From NCBI RefSeq assembly GCF_000375465.1, contig NZ_AQXH01000001.1, forward strand, positions 620,130-684,129: a DNA stretch of 64,000 bases. Direction: 5' to 3'. The translations under genes and the position numbers were made by a program. The notes below the pieces were generated by a model. It searched no databases. It was given only the letters and a program-made list of their open reading frames with translations, and was not told the DNA's origin. The DNA is from Balneola vulgaris DSM 17893 (GTDB lineage: Bacteria; Bacteroidota; Rhodothermia; Balneolales; Balneolaceae). Shown one piece after another: positions 27,267 through 37,472 of the stretch. Each line of letters starts with the position of its first letter. Within the stretch, counting starts at the first letter, position 1.

Positions 27267-27398
27267 TAGCTGTAATAATTGGAAGAGTCATTTCCACCAA
27301 ACTTGTTACAACAAATAATTACTTTTTTTTCATGGCTTGAAATCCATTGTTTTTATGTGGATTATCGGGGCAATTAATCGCTCATAAAAACTATCATC

Positions 27399-27857
27399 TT
27401 GACCTTTGTAAGCTATTTAGATACTCCAATTGGGTATCTCAGAATTTTATCAAATGGACGTGCAATTACTCAAATCAAATTCTTAGACTTTGAAGGTCCA
27501 GAAGACCCCGATGTGCATACTGAATCGGCTAAAACTCAGTTAAAAGAATATTTTGAAGGCATACGTCACTCCTTCGATTTACCCCTTCAACCCAAAGGCA
27601 CTGAGTTTGAAAATCGTGTTTGGCAACTGTTAAATACTATTGACGCTGGCAGTACAACAACCTATGGAGAGATCGCACTAAAACTAGGCGATAAAAACTA
27701 TTCTCAGGCTGTTGGATCAGCCAATGGGAAGAATCCAATTGCGATTGTAGTCCCTTGTCATCGAGTGATAGGTGCTGATAATAAATTAGTTGGCTATGCA
27801 GGAGGCCTAGATCGTAAAGAATGGCTTCTAAAGCATGAAGGTGCATTACTTTTATAA
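27399..27857 (+). CDS. ogt: Methylated-DNA--[protein]-cysteine S-methyltransferase
   Basis: This DNA-repair protein transfers methyl groups from O6-methylguanine to its own cysteine. The active site 'IAIVVPCHRVIG' is near residue 111, and the arginine-finger helix region 'TTTYGEIALKLGDKNY' is near residue 80. 'GYAGGLDRKEWLLKHEGA' is the conserved end. At 152 residues it matches the short Ogt type without an Ada domain. The first codon is TTG at 27399; no ATG precedes the conserved region, so the start is the least certain part. It has its own upstream region, including an unexplained hairpin. Confidence 0.9.
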   Translation: MTFVSYLDTPIGYLRILSNGRAITQIKFLDFEGPEDPDVHTESAKTQLKEYFEGIRHSFDLPLQPKGTEFENRVWQLLNTIDAGSTTTYGEIALKLGDKNYSQAVGSANGKNPIAIVVPCHRVIGADNKLVGYAGGLDRKEWLLKHEGALLL

Positions 27858-27998
27858 CTTTCTTTTACCATCTGTTTGCTAAACTTTTAGTATGTTTGGT
27901 ATCACTTTTTAAGGCTAATAATAGGCACTCATCTGCGTTAAAAGCCTAATTGCAATGAATTATAAGTATAACTCCTTCAACAATATCTAAATAAGAAT

Positions 27999-28550
27999 AT
28001 GGCTTGGCATATGCGGCGTGATAGTCGCAAGATACATCGTTGGGGAGCAATCATTGTTGCTTTACCTTTTTTAGTTGTTTTAATCACTGGCTTGTTGCTT
28101 CAAGTGAAAAAAGAAGTGGCATGGGTTCAACCACCAAGCCAAACGGGGGTATCTACCAATCCTCAAATATCTTTTGATGAAATCTTAGAAGTGTCTCGTT
28201 CTGTAAGCGAAGCTGGCATTCAAGAATGGACTGACATCGACCGACTAGATGTTCGCCCTGATAAAGGAATTGTGAAAGTTAGAGGTGTTAATAACTGGGA
28301 GATTCAAATAGACACCCAAACTGGGGAAGTACTACAAGTAGCCTTTAGACGATCTAACATTATCGAGGCCTTACACGATGGATCATGGTTCCATGATTCA
28401 GCAAAACTATGGATCTTCCTTCCATCTGGTATTGTGGTTACCATTCTATGGATTACAGGTATCTACCTTTTTGCTATTCCTTATCTATCGAAACGAAAAA
28501 ACAGAAAACGCTTCGAAAAGCTCCAAAAGCAACAAGAGTCATCAAATTAA
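27999..28550 (+). CDS. PepSY-associated membrane protein
   Basis: The 183-residue protein has two membrane segments, near residues 18-37 and 140-160. The first is preceded by 'RKIHRWGAIIVALPF', a motif typical of PepSY-associated TM proteins, where the histidine may bind haem or metal. The loop between them contains a PepSY-like domain ('DRLDVRPDKGIVKVRG', then 'WEIQIDTQTGEVLQV') and the 'ALHDGSWF' motif. The C-terminus is strongly basic. Such proteins are often small relatives of iron or flavin reductase partners; the exact role is unknown. A short hairpin (ATACCTGA/TCGGGTAT) follows its stop, and the helicase gene starts 55 bases later. Confidence 0.8.
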   Translation: MAWHMRRDSRKIHRWGAIIVALPFLVVLITGLLLQVKKEVAWVQPPSQTGVSTNPQISFDEILEVSRSVSEAGIQEWTDIDRLDVRPDKGIVKVRGVNNWEIQIDTQTGEVLQVAFRRSNIIEALHDGSWFHDSAKLWIFLPSGIVVTILWITGIYLFAIPYLSKRKNRKRFEKLQKQQESSN

Positions 28551-28605
28551 TACCTGAACTAAATCGGGTATAGGCATCGAGCTAGATAAACCGTAGCTTT
28601 GGTGT

Positions 28606-29919
28606 ATGTCAGATTCTATTAAAAACCAACGTAATATCCTCTCTAAACTTGGTATTCAATCATTGAATGCCATGCAGGAAGAAGCAAAATTTCAAATTCA
28701 TACCCAACCAGATGTTGTGCTTTTATCGCCCACTGGAACCGGTAAAACACTCGCATTTTTATTACCCATTATCGCGGAATTTGATACCAATGTAGATCAA
28801 GTTCAAACCATGATCTTAACGCCATCAAGGGAGTTAGCGATTCAGATTGAGCAGGTGGCTCGAGAGATGGGTACAGGTTTTAAAGTAAATGCTGTGTATG
28901 GTGGAAAGACGTTCTCGAAAGACAAGCAGAACCTACAACACCCCCCTGCTTTGTTGATTGGTACGCCAGGTAGAGTTGCAGATCATTTGCGCCGCAATTC
29001 CTTCAGTACCGAACATATTAAAACATTAGTAATCGATGAATTTGATAAATCACTTGAAATCGGTTTTGAAGAAGACATGAAGGAGATCTATGATCTCTTG
29101 CCTTCCATAACTAAGAAGGTTTTGACTTCAGCAACCCATGCCGTTGAAATACCTTCCTTTCTCGAAATGGAGGATCCCATTGTAGTCGATTTTTTATCAG
29201 AGAAGAAAGGCTCTGTTCTTGAAATTCTGAAAGTAGACTCTCCAAATAAAGACAAACTACAAACCCTCGTACAGTTACTGAGACATATAGGAGATCAACC
29301 TGGAATTGTGTTCTGTAACTTCAAAAATAGCATACAGCGGGTAAGCGATTTCTTATCTGAACATGGTATTGAACATGGATGTTTTTACGGAGGAATGGAT
29401 CAATACACTCGTGAACAAGCATTGGTTAAATTCAGGAATGGTACCCATCGATTATTATTAGCCACCGATTTAGCGGCACGTGGTCTTGATGTTCCTGAAC
29501 TCGCTTTTATTATACACTATCATTTACCATTAAAAGCAGCAGAGTTCACCCATAGAAATGGTAGAACTGCCCGTATGCGAAAAGATGGTGTTGCCTATGT
29601 TATACAATGGGTAGAGGAAAAATTACCTGAATTTATCCATGCGGATGACACCCTTGATTTGACTGAAGGTACAACCCCTCCCCCTACACAGTGGGCTACC
29701 TTACATGTATCAGGGGGTAGAAAGGACAAAATATCCAAAGGCGATTTAGCGGGATTATTCTTTAAAAAAGCTTCCTTAAAGAAAGATGAACTTGGCTTGA
29801 TTGAGCTTCACAATGATGCTGCTTTTGTAGCTGTGAAAAAGAGTAAAGTAAGTGAAGTTATTGCTAGCACAAACAATCAGCGTGTGAAAAAGAAAAAAGT
29901 ACGCGTTCAGCTAATTTAG
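28606..29919 (+). CDS. DEAD-box RNA helicase with DbpA-like RNA-binding domain
   Basis: The two RecA domains are complete. Motif I is 'SPTGTGKT' near residue 41, Ia 'PSRELA', Ib 'GTPGR', III 'TSATH', V 'ATDLAARGLD' and VI 'HRNGRTARM'. Motif II is 'DEFD' rather than the usual DEAD. After residue 360 a domain with 'RKDKISKGDLAGLFFK' and 'ALIELHNDAAFVAV'-like sequence matches the DbpA RNA-binding domain, which targets 23S rRNA hairpin 92 in E. coli. The protein is therefore likely to act in 50S ribosome assembly. TAGCTTTG, an exact -7 type promoter box, lies 5 bases before the ATG, hinting at a very short leader. Confidence 0.92.
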   Translation: MSDSIKNQRNILSKLGIQSLNAMQEEAKFQIHTQPDVVLLSPTGTGKTLAFLLPIIAEFDTNVDQVQTMILTPSRELAIQIEQVAREMGTGFKVNAVYGGKTFSKDKQNLQHPPALLIGTPGRVADHLRRNSFSTEHIKTLVIDEFDKSLEIGFEEDMKEIYDLLPSITKKVLTSATHAVEIPSFLEMEDPIVVDFLSEKKGSVLEILKVDSPNKDKLQTLVQLLRHIGDQPGIVFCNFKNSIQRVSDFLSEHGIEHGCFYGGMDQYTREQALVKFRNGTHRLLLATDLAARGLDVPELAFIIHYHLPLKAAEFTHRNGRTARMRKDGVAYVIQWVEEKLPEFIHADDTLDLTEGTTPPPTQWATLHVSGGRKDKISKGDLAGLFFKKASLKKDELGLIELHNDAAFVAVKKSKVSEVIASTNNQRVKKKKVRVQLI

Positions 29920-29930
29920 TTTAGTCGCAA

Positions 29931-29960
29931 AAAAAAGCCTCTAATCTCTTAGAGGCTTTT
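29931..29960. terminator. Bidirectional intrinsic terminator
   Basis: AGCCTCTAA pairs with TTAGAGGCT around the loop TCTC, flanked by an A-run on the left and TTTT on the right. It serves both the helicase gene and the convergent M14 peptidase gene. Confidence 0.88.
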
Positions 29961-29981
29961 ACATACTGAATTAGTTCAGTT

Positions 29982-32585
29982 TTAGAATGCTGGTAAAAGC
30001 ATTACTGCGTTTTGAACCATACGTGCTGGTCCTACCCAAAACATTCTATACTGTGTAGCATCTAAGAACATCACAACTTGACCTCTTCCAGCTTGGTCAA
30101 CGGCTGCGAAAGCCATTCCTGCTGCTTTTTCTTTATTCTCTTTTGAAGCATAACCCGAAGCTAATACTTCCTCAGCGTCTTTAACATAATAACCAACCGA
30201 ACTAATCGATGGACTAGGTTTGATGGCGTTTGAGCTAAATTTGAGAGAATACAGCTTATTTGGCATACCAAATGCAAGAGGATGTGAGTTATCAACCATT
30301 CCTTTAAACGCTGATCCTGGAATACGCTTTAAACCAGACGAATCTGATTGATCTTTATACATGGTATAAGCGGCTGGGTCAATCTCATCTTCATCTTTTT
30401 TGTCTTCCTTTACGGTATACAACTCAGCAGAAGTCATCCCTGAACGATCTTTAGTTAACCATGTTGCTCCCCCTTCGGTTGCAACTAATGTACCACCATT
30501 TTGAACCCAAGCTTTTAATCGTTCTTGTGTTCCTTTACTTAATACATTATCTAAACCATATCCACCAGGGAAAATGATGACATCGTATTTGTTAAGATCT
30601 ATACCATTAAATGAATCAGAACGAACACGGTCAATTCCTAACTCTGTCCATTGGTCGAATAAGAACCATAATTGTCCACCGGTATAAGAACTAAAGCCAT
30701 CATCCATAAGCATAGCTACTCGAGGTTGCTCCACTGGGCGCATACTAGGAGCCCCTAAGTCGCTACCAGTATCCATTCTACCGCCATTAAATCCAGCAAT
30801 TTGTACATCTGCGTAGCTTGCAACTTCTTGCATATCCGTGTGGATGGTGTTTTCCTTATGTAGGTTTCTACCTACAAGAATTACCAAACTACCTCTACTG
30901 AATTTGTCTGCACCTTTCGAGAATTCTTTTTCTGCTGAACGAACTTTATAGCCCATTCTCCAAAGTTTAGTTAATGCTTTTGGTGCATTTCTTTGGTTCC
31001 AATCTATCACATATGCGTATTGCGCATTCTGATTCAATATTCCACTTGGGTACGACAGTGGAGCGGCTAAAGACTGTGTACCTACTTTTACATCTGAGGT
31101 AGTCCAAGCTGCATCTAAGTTATAAGCCAAAGGCACCGACCATGTAGCCATATCGTACATCACAGAATCACGAATCTCTAATTGTCGTCTCATCAATGTA
31201 TTGATGAAAAGGTGAGCGGGCTGATCGGTCTTAATAATGAAATCACCTTCATTAAATGATCTAGATGAGCTCTTACCATCCCAATAATCGTATGCATTTC
31301 TTACTGTGAAACTCTCTTGAGCTTGCTCAACTTTTACCCCATGCTTCATCATCAAATTGATTACGTCATAAGTATAATCATTTGAGTTATTCGGCAAGAT
31401 ATACGCTTTTGTATTTCCTTTTTGAGTAGACTGTGATCTAGCCTCTTTGAAATAATTAAGCAGCTTACCTTTGTTGTTTACTGAGGTCTTAACAATAGAA
31501 ACACCATTTTTATAATGGTCAAATAATCTCTGTCTTAGCGTTAGTACATAGCCATCATTCGTTTCAACTGCACGGCCACCACGGCTATGTCCACCTTGCT
31601 CTGCCAACATACCGATACCACCCATTACACTTGGGTACGAAGATCCGTAACCAGGGTAAAAGAAATCGAAGCTTTCACGAGTCTGGAAATTCACTTTTGC
31701 TTTATCAAATTCAGCGATGGCACCTCTACCAAATACATCTGCCCACATTTCGTAAGCACCTGGTAATTCCAAGTTACGAGGAGTGGTTCCTGGCATGGTG
31801 AAGTAGTTGTTGTTATAACCTTGCTCATGGAAATCGATATGAACCTGAGGCATCCACTGTTGGTACACATTTATACGACCTCTTGATTCAGGATGTACTA
31901 ACCACGTCCAGTCTCTATTTAAATCGAACCAATAATGGTTGGTACGTCCGCCTGGCCAAATCTCGTCATGCTCTACATCTTCTACATTTACATTAAGAAT
32001 GTTTGACTGGCTCGATTTATACCAATTCACATATCGATCACGCCCATCAGGGTTTATCATTGGATCAATGATTACCACTGAGTTCTCTAATAAATCTTGA
32101 GTTTCTGAATCGTTGGCTGCCACTAATCTGTAGGCCGTTTGCATCGCAGCTTCACTACTAGAAGGCTCGTTACCATGTACATTGTAACTCATCCAAACTA
32201 CTATAGGCTGATCATCTGCTATAGAAGTATTCTCAGGATTATTCGCCAATGCTAAGTTTGCTTTCCTAATCGATTCTAAATTTTGATGATTCGAGCTAGA
32301 TGTAATAATCGCATAATTCACACTTCTATTTTCATAAGTACGGGCATACTCATGGAAGGTGATTTTATCAGAAGCATCAGCTAAGGCTTTGAAATAGCCC
32401 ATAACTTGATAGTGGAATGTATATTCCTCCCCTAACTCATATCCCAAATAATCTTTAGGTGAAGGTATAGAACGGTCATAGTTTATGTTCTCCTCAAACT
32501 GAAAGCGTTCTATTGCTTCCTGTATTTGAGCCGAAGCTGAAACTGTGAATAATCCTATAACTAGTAATAAGCTTAGTTTTTTCAT
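29982..32585 (-). CDS. Secreted M14-family zinc carboxypeptidase
   Basis: The 867-residue protein has a signal peptide (cleaved after 'VSASAQ'). The catalytic zinc ligands are in 'YNVHGNEPSSSEA' (His137, Glu140) and probably 'DFHEQGYNNNYF' (His253). Between them 'MINPDGRDRYVNW' gives the substrate-binding region. After about residue 400 comes a second part whose end resembles a class I glutamine-amidotransferase-like fold ('IIFPGGYGLDNVL' and 'GGTLVATEGGATWL'), a known companion of this M14 subgroup. It probably cleaves peptides in the periplasm or outside. It lies 61 bases downstream of a DUF5916 gene on the same strand, so the three minus-strand genes probably form one unit. Confidence 0.9.
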   Translation of the reverse strand: MKKLSLLLVIGLFTVSASAQIQEAIERFQFEENINYDRSIPSPKDYLGYELGEEYTFHYQVMGYFKALADASDKITFHEYARTYENRSVNYAIITSSSNHQNLESIRKANLALANNPENTSIADDQPIVVWMSYNVHGNEPSSSEAAMQTAYRLVAANDSETQDLLENSVVIIDPMINPDGRDRYVNWYKSSQSNILNVNVEDVEHDEIWPGGRTNHYWFDLNRDWTWLVHPESRGRINVYQQWMPQVHIDFHEQGYNNNYFTMPGTTPRNLELPGAYEMWADVFGRGAIAEFDKAKVNFQTRESFDFFYPGYGSSYPSVMGGIGMLAEQGGHSRGGRAVETNDGYVLTLRQRLFDHYKNGVSIVKTSVNNKGKLLNYFKEARSQSTQKGNTKAYILPNNSNDYTYDVINLMMKHGVKVEQAQESFTVRNAYDYWDGKSSSRSFNEGDFIIKTDQPAHLFINTLMRRQLEIRDSVMYDMATWSVPLAYNLDAAWTTSDVKVGTQSLAAPLSYPSGILNQNAQYAYVIDWNQRNAPKALTKLWRMGYKVRSAEKEFSKGADKFSRGSLVILVGRNLHKENTIHTDMQEVASYADVQIAGFNGGRMDTGSDLGAPSMRPVEQPRVAMLMDDGFSSYTGGQLWFLFDQWTELGIDRVRSDSFNGIDLNKYDVIIFPGGYGLDNVLSKGTQERLKAWVQNGGTLVATEGGATWLTKDRSGMTSAELYTVKEDKKDEDEIDPAAYTMYKDQSDSSGLKRIPGSAFKGMVDNSHPLAFGMPNKLYSLKFSSNAIKPSPSISSVGYYVKDAEEVLASGYASKENKEKAAGMAFAAVDQAGRGQVVMFLDATQYRMFWVGPARMVQNAVMLLPAF

Positions 32586-32646
32586 AGTGTAGTTTGGTTT
32601 AATTTTTCATTACTCATGCAGTTAAATAGCTCGCAGCTACAACATG

Positions 32647-34908
32647 CTAAAATGAGAATGTATGATTGTATTTCAATAAGATGGAACGCGCTTGTAGATA
32701 CGGTAAATTTGGTAAACGAGGGTCGTTTTGTACTCGATCGGTGTAGTTCTGCTCGTTTACAACAATCCATAGATCTTGCCCCTCACTAAAGTTGTAACGG
32801 AAGCGAATATTTGCTCCAACTAATTCAGCCACATTACTATACTGCAAAAATGTACTAAGTGTAGCTTTTTTATTGAAGGCAAACTGTCCTTTAAACTGTG
32901 CTAGGTGTGAAGTAAACTCCGTTTGATCACGACCTTGGCGTTCTGGGAACGACAAATGAGTAATTCGGTAACTACCGCCTAACTCGAGTTGTTTTGATAC
33001 AAAAAATCGTGGGCTTAATTCAAGCTCACTAATATTCCCATCATAAATGGTCCCTGTATTCGCATTTATATTTCCACCAACAGTCCATGATTCTGAAAAT
33101 TGGTATCGTAACTGAATTTTCTCATCCGTATAAGTGCCTGATGGGATGTAAATCTTCCCAATTAAATTAAAATCGTTACCTGCTGGGATATTCTCTTTAC
33201 CTGTATTGAATTCAATACTTAAGTCGCCATAGTATTTGAATTTTCCTTCCCATTGTGTACTAAGGGTTCGCCCTTGAATCCCTTTCGTAAAGCTTAACAT
33301 TTCATGTTCAGAGTTATAAAATCTCCCGTAGTAAAAAACTCGAACTCCGGTTCTTCTAAACACAGAGTTTTTACCTGATACCCAACCATAACTTAGGCGT
33401 GCAAACTTTTGAGAAGTACCGCCAACACGAACAAAACCTAATGACGGTCTCAAGTCATCGGCCATTCTATTAAATGTAAACTGATAACCGAAGCCAGTGC
33501 TACTTGTGCTTCTTACGCCAAAACGTATAGCGCTAGTTTCTTTAAAATCATACCGGTCCTCTTTAGGAATACCATCGTCTATAGATTGAGCCATTTTAAA
33601 TTCTACAAAATGATCCCCTACCGTATTCACATCCCCATCAAAACCATATACGATGTTTGAACTACCGTCAGCGCCTATGCGAGAAGTAAAGATTCCACCC
33701 ATATAGCTTCGCTGATTAAGCACCGATTTTCTAATTCGTAGTACTCCAAAATTCTCCGATGGTAGGTTATCTGAATCAGCTGTTTGCATATTGATCATGC
33801 CGATGTCTAAATCCCCTACTCTTCCCGTTAATCGAGCACCACCCAATATCCGAACGGGATTACCTGAGCTATCGAGACCTATTCGACGACTATAAAAAAG
33901 ACGATCTCGTCCAAAATTGAAATCGAAGATGGATGATCGTTGTTGGAAAAATTGTCTCTTCTCAGGAAATGAAAGTGAAAAGCGCGATAGATTTAACTGC
34001 TGATCATCGGCTTCAACCTGAGCGAAATCGGTGTTCACCGTTACATCCATTGTTAAGTTGGAAGTAAGATTGTATTTCAAGTCGAAACCAACTTCTTTTT
34101 TAACATCATCATTAAAATAATAGGCCGATGAATCACTTTTCAGATTGCTCATGGTATTTACGCCACCGAGAACATACGGTGTAAAATAGAGAGGCTTCTT
34201 CGATTTGATCCCTTTAAGCACTACATCTTGAGCTTGACTAGGCTTAGCATTTCCAAGTCCCCAGTTTGGAGGAATACTAGGATAGATATGGCGCTCATTC
34301 GCACTACTAATCCATCTATAAATAATTATTCCCATTTCAGTTACGTCGTCTTGTACTTGAACGCCTATACTTGAAAATGGAATGCGCATTTCAGCAAACC
34401 AACCCTTTTCGTTGCGCACCGTTTCAACATCCCAAAAGGTATTCCAACTTCCGTTGATAGCACTTCTACCACCACCAAAATCTGCGTCGTTAGATACGGC
34501 CATATCAAAGCGAACTCCATCTGGGTTGGTATAGAACCAAGTTGCATTTTGATTGTCGTTAAAACCATCAATTACTACTCCGAATACATCCCCCTGGCTA
34601 TATTTATCCCTTGAAAGTGAATTCGTAGTGATAGTACTTGGGTCGCTGGTATACATTTCACCCGAAACGTATAAGTAGTTTTCGTCATAGGCGACTCTCA
34701 TCAGTGAAGTCTCACTCATTTCGCCATTAAACACGGGTTCGTATTGCACCACGGGTAATGCGGGAATAGCTTGCCAAGCTTCTTCGGTTGGCATCCCATC
34801 TAAAGTAATGGGGGTACTAATTCGTGTAATTTGAACTTTATCCTGACTTTTTGCTGAACCTTGTACTATCAGCAAAACACCCAAAAGCCCTATAATTTTC
34901 TTGATCAA
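32647..34908 (-). CDS. DUF5916 / CBM9-like outer-membrane protein, copy A
   Basis: The 753-residue protein has a signal peptide. A CBM9-like domain at about residues 25-220 follows, with 'ITLDGMPTEEAWQ' at its start and the tryptophan-rich 'NQNATWFYTNPDG'. Then comes the DUF5916 barrel, marked by 'DFAQVEADDQQLNL', 'FPEKRQFFQQR' and 'FSRRIGL'-type sequence ('YSRRIGLDSSG'). It ends with alternating strands and a terminal phenylalanine, as outer-membrane barrels do. The family's substrate is not established. It is strikingly similar along its whole length to the next gene (35066), so the two arose by tandem duplication. A 157-base gap separates them. Confidence 0.85.
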   Translation of the reverse strand: MIKKIIGLLGVLLIVQGSAKSQDKVQITRISTPITLDGMPTEEAWQAIPALPVVQYEPVFNGEMSETSLMRVAYDENYLYVSGEMYTSDPSTITTNSLSRDKYSQGDVFGVVIDGFNDNQNATWFYTNPDGVRFDMAVSNDADFGGGRSAINGSWNTFWDVETVRNEKGWFAEMRIPFSSIGVQVQDDVTEMGIIIYRWISSANERHIYPSIPPNWGLGNAKPSQAQDVVLKGIKSKKPLYFTPYVLGGVNTMSNLKSDSSAYYFNDDVKKEVGFDLKYNLTSNLTMDVTVNTDFAQVEADDQQLNLSRFSLSFPEKRQFFQQRSSIFDFNFGRDRLFYSRRIGLDSSGNPVRILGGARLTGRVGDLDIGMINMQTADSDNLPSENFGVLRIRKSVLNQRSYMGGIFTSRIGADGSSNIVYGFDGDVNTVGDHFVEFKMAQSIDDGIPKEDRYDFKETSAIRFGVRSTSSTGFGYQFTFNRMADDLRPSLGFVRVGGTSQKFARLSYGWVSGKNSVFRRTGVRVFYYGRFYNSEHEMLSFTKGIQGRTLSTQWEGKFKYYGDLSIEFNTGKENIPAGNDFNLIGKIYIPSGTYTDEKIQLRYQFSESWTVGGNINANTGTIYDGNISELELSPRFFVSKQLELGGSYRITHLSFPERQGRDQTEFTSHLAQFKGQFAFNKKATLSTFLQYSNVAELVGANIRFRYNFSEGQDLWIVVNEQNYTDRVQNDPRLPNLPYLQARSILLKYNHTFSF

Positions 34909-35065
34909 TGTTCTATAGCTCCAATATTTTTTAGCCTAAGTAAATAAGCATTCAGAACTTTTATCTGGACTAAACGAAGCCTTTTTTTCGAATTTTTACA
35001 AGCTTAAATTTTAAACCAAATCTAGTTTACAGTGTTCAGAACAAAGATTTCAACTACTTAAATCC

Positions 35066-37318
35066 CTAGAACCCAAATGTATGATTATACTTCAGCAATA
35101 TGGATCCACTCTGCATCATAGGTAAATCTGGCATTCCAAATGCTCGAGGGTCTCTGTTTGTGTAAGACGTTTCATTCAGAACTATCCATAAATCTTGGCC
35201 TTCTCGGAAATTATATCGGAATCTGATGTTCGCTCCTATTAACTCTTCCACGTTACTGTATTGAATGAAAGCACTGATCGAAGCTTTTTTATCAAACGAA
35301 AATTGACCTTTAAATTGACCTAAATGAGAAGTGAAGTCGGTGGTTGTGCGCCCGGCTCTCTCTGGGAACCGAAGGTCTGTCAATTTATAACTCCCTCCTA
35401 TTTCTACTTTTCTAGATGCGTAAAAATAAGGATTGAATTCAAATTCAATTATATCGCCATCATAGAAGGTTCCTATTCCTCCTCGAATGTTCCCACCAAA
35501 CTTCCATGTTTCTGAAAGTCGGTAAAGTATTTTATACTTATGATTTGAATAAGTATCCGATGGAATAAAAATCTTACCTAATAAATCGAATGATTCCCCA
35601 ATAGGTATATCCTCTTTGGTAAGCACCAACTCCATACCTAGTTCTCCAATCTTTTTGAATTTCGACTCCCAGATGAAGTTTGCACTTCTACTTTGCAAAC
35701 CTTTCTCGTATGAGAAGAATTCATGATCGGTATTATAGAATCGGCCTACATAAAAAGCTTTTAGCTTATTTATGGTGAACATAGATTCTTCTTTGGCTAA
35801 CCAGCCATATCCTAAAGTGAGGTATTTCTGAGTAATGCCTTTTATGCGAACAAAACCTAACTCTGGCCTAAAATTTTCGGCAGTTCGTGTATAGGAAGTC
35901 TGATAGCTAAAACCTGTTTCCGTTAAACTTCTCACTGAAACACGAAGCATTGACGTTTCATCGAAGTTGGTTCGCTCTGCAGATGGCAAATCACTGTCAA
36001 TGGATTGAACTGCTCTTAACTCCACAAACTGGTTATCGAAAGTATTGATATCGGTATCAACACCGTATACAACATTGCTATTGCCATTGGCCCCAAGGCG
36101 AGAAGTAAATATCCCTCCTAAGTAAGACCGATCATTCAAAACAGTTTTCTTTAAACGAACAACGCCAAAGTTTTCGGAAGGTAAATTCTCACTATCGGCT
36201 GTTTGGAGGTTCATTACTCCAATATCCAAGTTACCCACACGGCCTGTAACACGCCCACCTCCTAATATCCGAACTGGATTTCCTGAACTATCTAATCCAA
36301 TTCTACGACTGTAAAAAACCATATCACGCCCGATTAGGAAGTCATAGATACCAGCTCGTTGCTGAAAAAATTGACGTTTTTCCGGAAAAAACAATGAAAA
36401 CCGTGATAAATTTAGCTGTTGGTCATCGGCTTCAACTTGAGCAAAATCAGTATTAACGGTAACGTCTAAAGTTAGATTCGGAGTTAAATTATACTTTGCA
36501 TCAAAACCCAATTCGAGTTGAGTATCATCTTCGTAATAGTACTCATTGTTTGTAGCATCATACTCACTGAGCCTTTTCACTCCACCCAATACATACGGCG
36601 TTACATACAACGGATTCTTTGCTTCGAGTCCCTCTAATTTAAAATCTTGGGCAATTGATGGCTTTGCAAAACCCATCCCCCATTTTGGTGGAATGTCTGG
36701 GAATACATGCCGTTCATTTTTACTGGCAATTAATCGATACATGATGATGCCCATTTCTGAGATGTTGTCTTCAACTTGAATACCAATACTGCTAAATGGA
36801 ATTTTCATCTCAGCAAACCAACCTTCATTGGTTTTAGTAGTAGCTACATCCCAAAATGTATTCCAACTGGCATTCCTCGAACTACGACCACCCCCAGATG
36901 AGGCATCATTCGAAACTGCAAAATCGAATCGGGTTCCATCAGGATTAGTGAAAAACCAAGTCGCGTTTTGATTGTCATTAAAGCCATCTATTACAATTGC
37001 GAAAATGTCATCTTGGCTATACTTATCTCGAACTAAGGAGTTCGAAGTCATATCGTCTATGTCGTTGTAATACAGCGCGCCGCCAACATATAAGTAGTTA
37101 TCATCATAGGCGATTTTAAAAACCGTTTTCTCCGACATCTCACCCCTATACACTGGTTCATATTGAACCACTGGATATGAGGTTATGCTTTGCCAAAATG
37201 ATTCATCCAGTACACCGTCTAAATTAATTTCCTCGTTTATTCTCGTAGGTTGCTGTGCCCATACATCACCTACACTAATAATCAGAATGATTAGTGTACA
37301 TCCAAAAAACTTTCCCAA
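35066..37318 (-). CDS. DUF5916 / CBM9-like outer-membrane protein, copy B
   Basis: This 750-residue paralogue of the 32647 gene shares nearly every marker: 'EINLDGVLDESFWQ', 'NQNATWFFTNPDG', 'DFAQVEADDQQLNL', 'FPEKRQFFQQR' and the final 'LLKYNHTFGF'. By eye well over half the residues agree. Differences cluster in the region after about residue 430, probably surface loops of the barrel. Its signal peptide ends near 'VWAQQ'. It is the first gene of the minus-strand run B-A-M14. A third, more distant relative lies at 60855. The two copies may recognise different ligands; this is inferred from loop divergence only. Confidence 0.85.
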   Translation of the reverse strand: MGKFFGCTLIILIISVGDVWAQQPTRINEEINLDGVLDESFWQSITSYPVVQYEPVYRGEMSEKTVFKIAYDDNYLYVGGALYYNDIDDMTSNSLVRDKYSQDDIFAIVIDGFNDNQNATWFFTNPDGTRFDFAVSNDASSGGGRSSRNASWNTFWDVATTKTNEGWFAEMKIPFSSIGIQVEDNISEMGIIMYRLIASKNERHVFPDIPPKWGMGFAKPSIAQDFKLEGLEAKNPLYVTPYVLGGVKRLSEYDATNNEYYYEDDTQLELGFDAKYNLTPNLTLDVTVNTDFAQVEADDQQLNLSRFSLFFPEKRQFFQQRAGIYDFLIGRDMVFYSRRIGLDSSGNPVRILGGGRVTGRVGNLDIGVMNLQTADSENLPSENFGVVRLKKTVLNDRSYLGGIFTSRLGANGNSNVVYGVDTDINTFDNQFVELRAVQSIDSDLPSAERTNFDETSMLRVSVRSLTETGFSYQTSYTRTAENFRPELGFVRIKGITQKYLTLGYGWLAKEESMFTINKLKAFYVGRFYNTDHEFFSYEKGLQSRSANFIWESKFKKIGELGMELVLTKEDIPIGESFDLLGKIFIPSDTYSNHKYKILYRLSETWKFGGNIRGGIGTFYDGDIIEFEFNPYFYASRKVEIGGSYKLTDLRFPERAGRTTTDFTSHLGQFKGQFSFDKKASISAFIQYSNVEELIGANIRFRYNFREGQDLWIVLNETSYTNRDPRAFGMPDLPMMQSGSILLKYNHTFGF

Positions 37319-37472
37319 TTGTTCCTCCTAATATTGTTAGCTACCAAGTAGATAAGAAGACGAACACGATTTTTTCTATTTCCAGTAAATTTTTATCTAT
37401 TTTTTACACCCTAAATAATCCACTATTAGTAGTTAAAATCTTAATAATTCACACCCTATTTAAAGTAGTTAT

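Noticed and set aside
32582..32770. 62-residue minus-strand frame between M14 and DUF5916
   Set aside because: It overlaps the DUF5916 C-terminus in another frame and has no start signal or domain.
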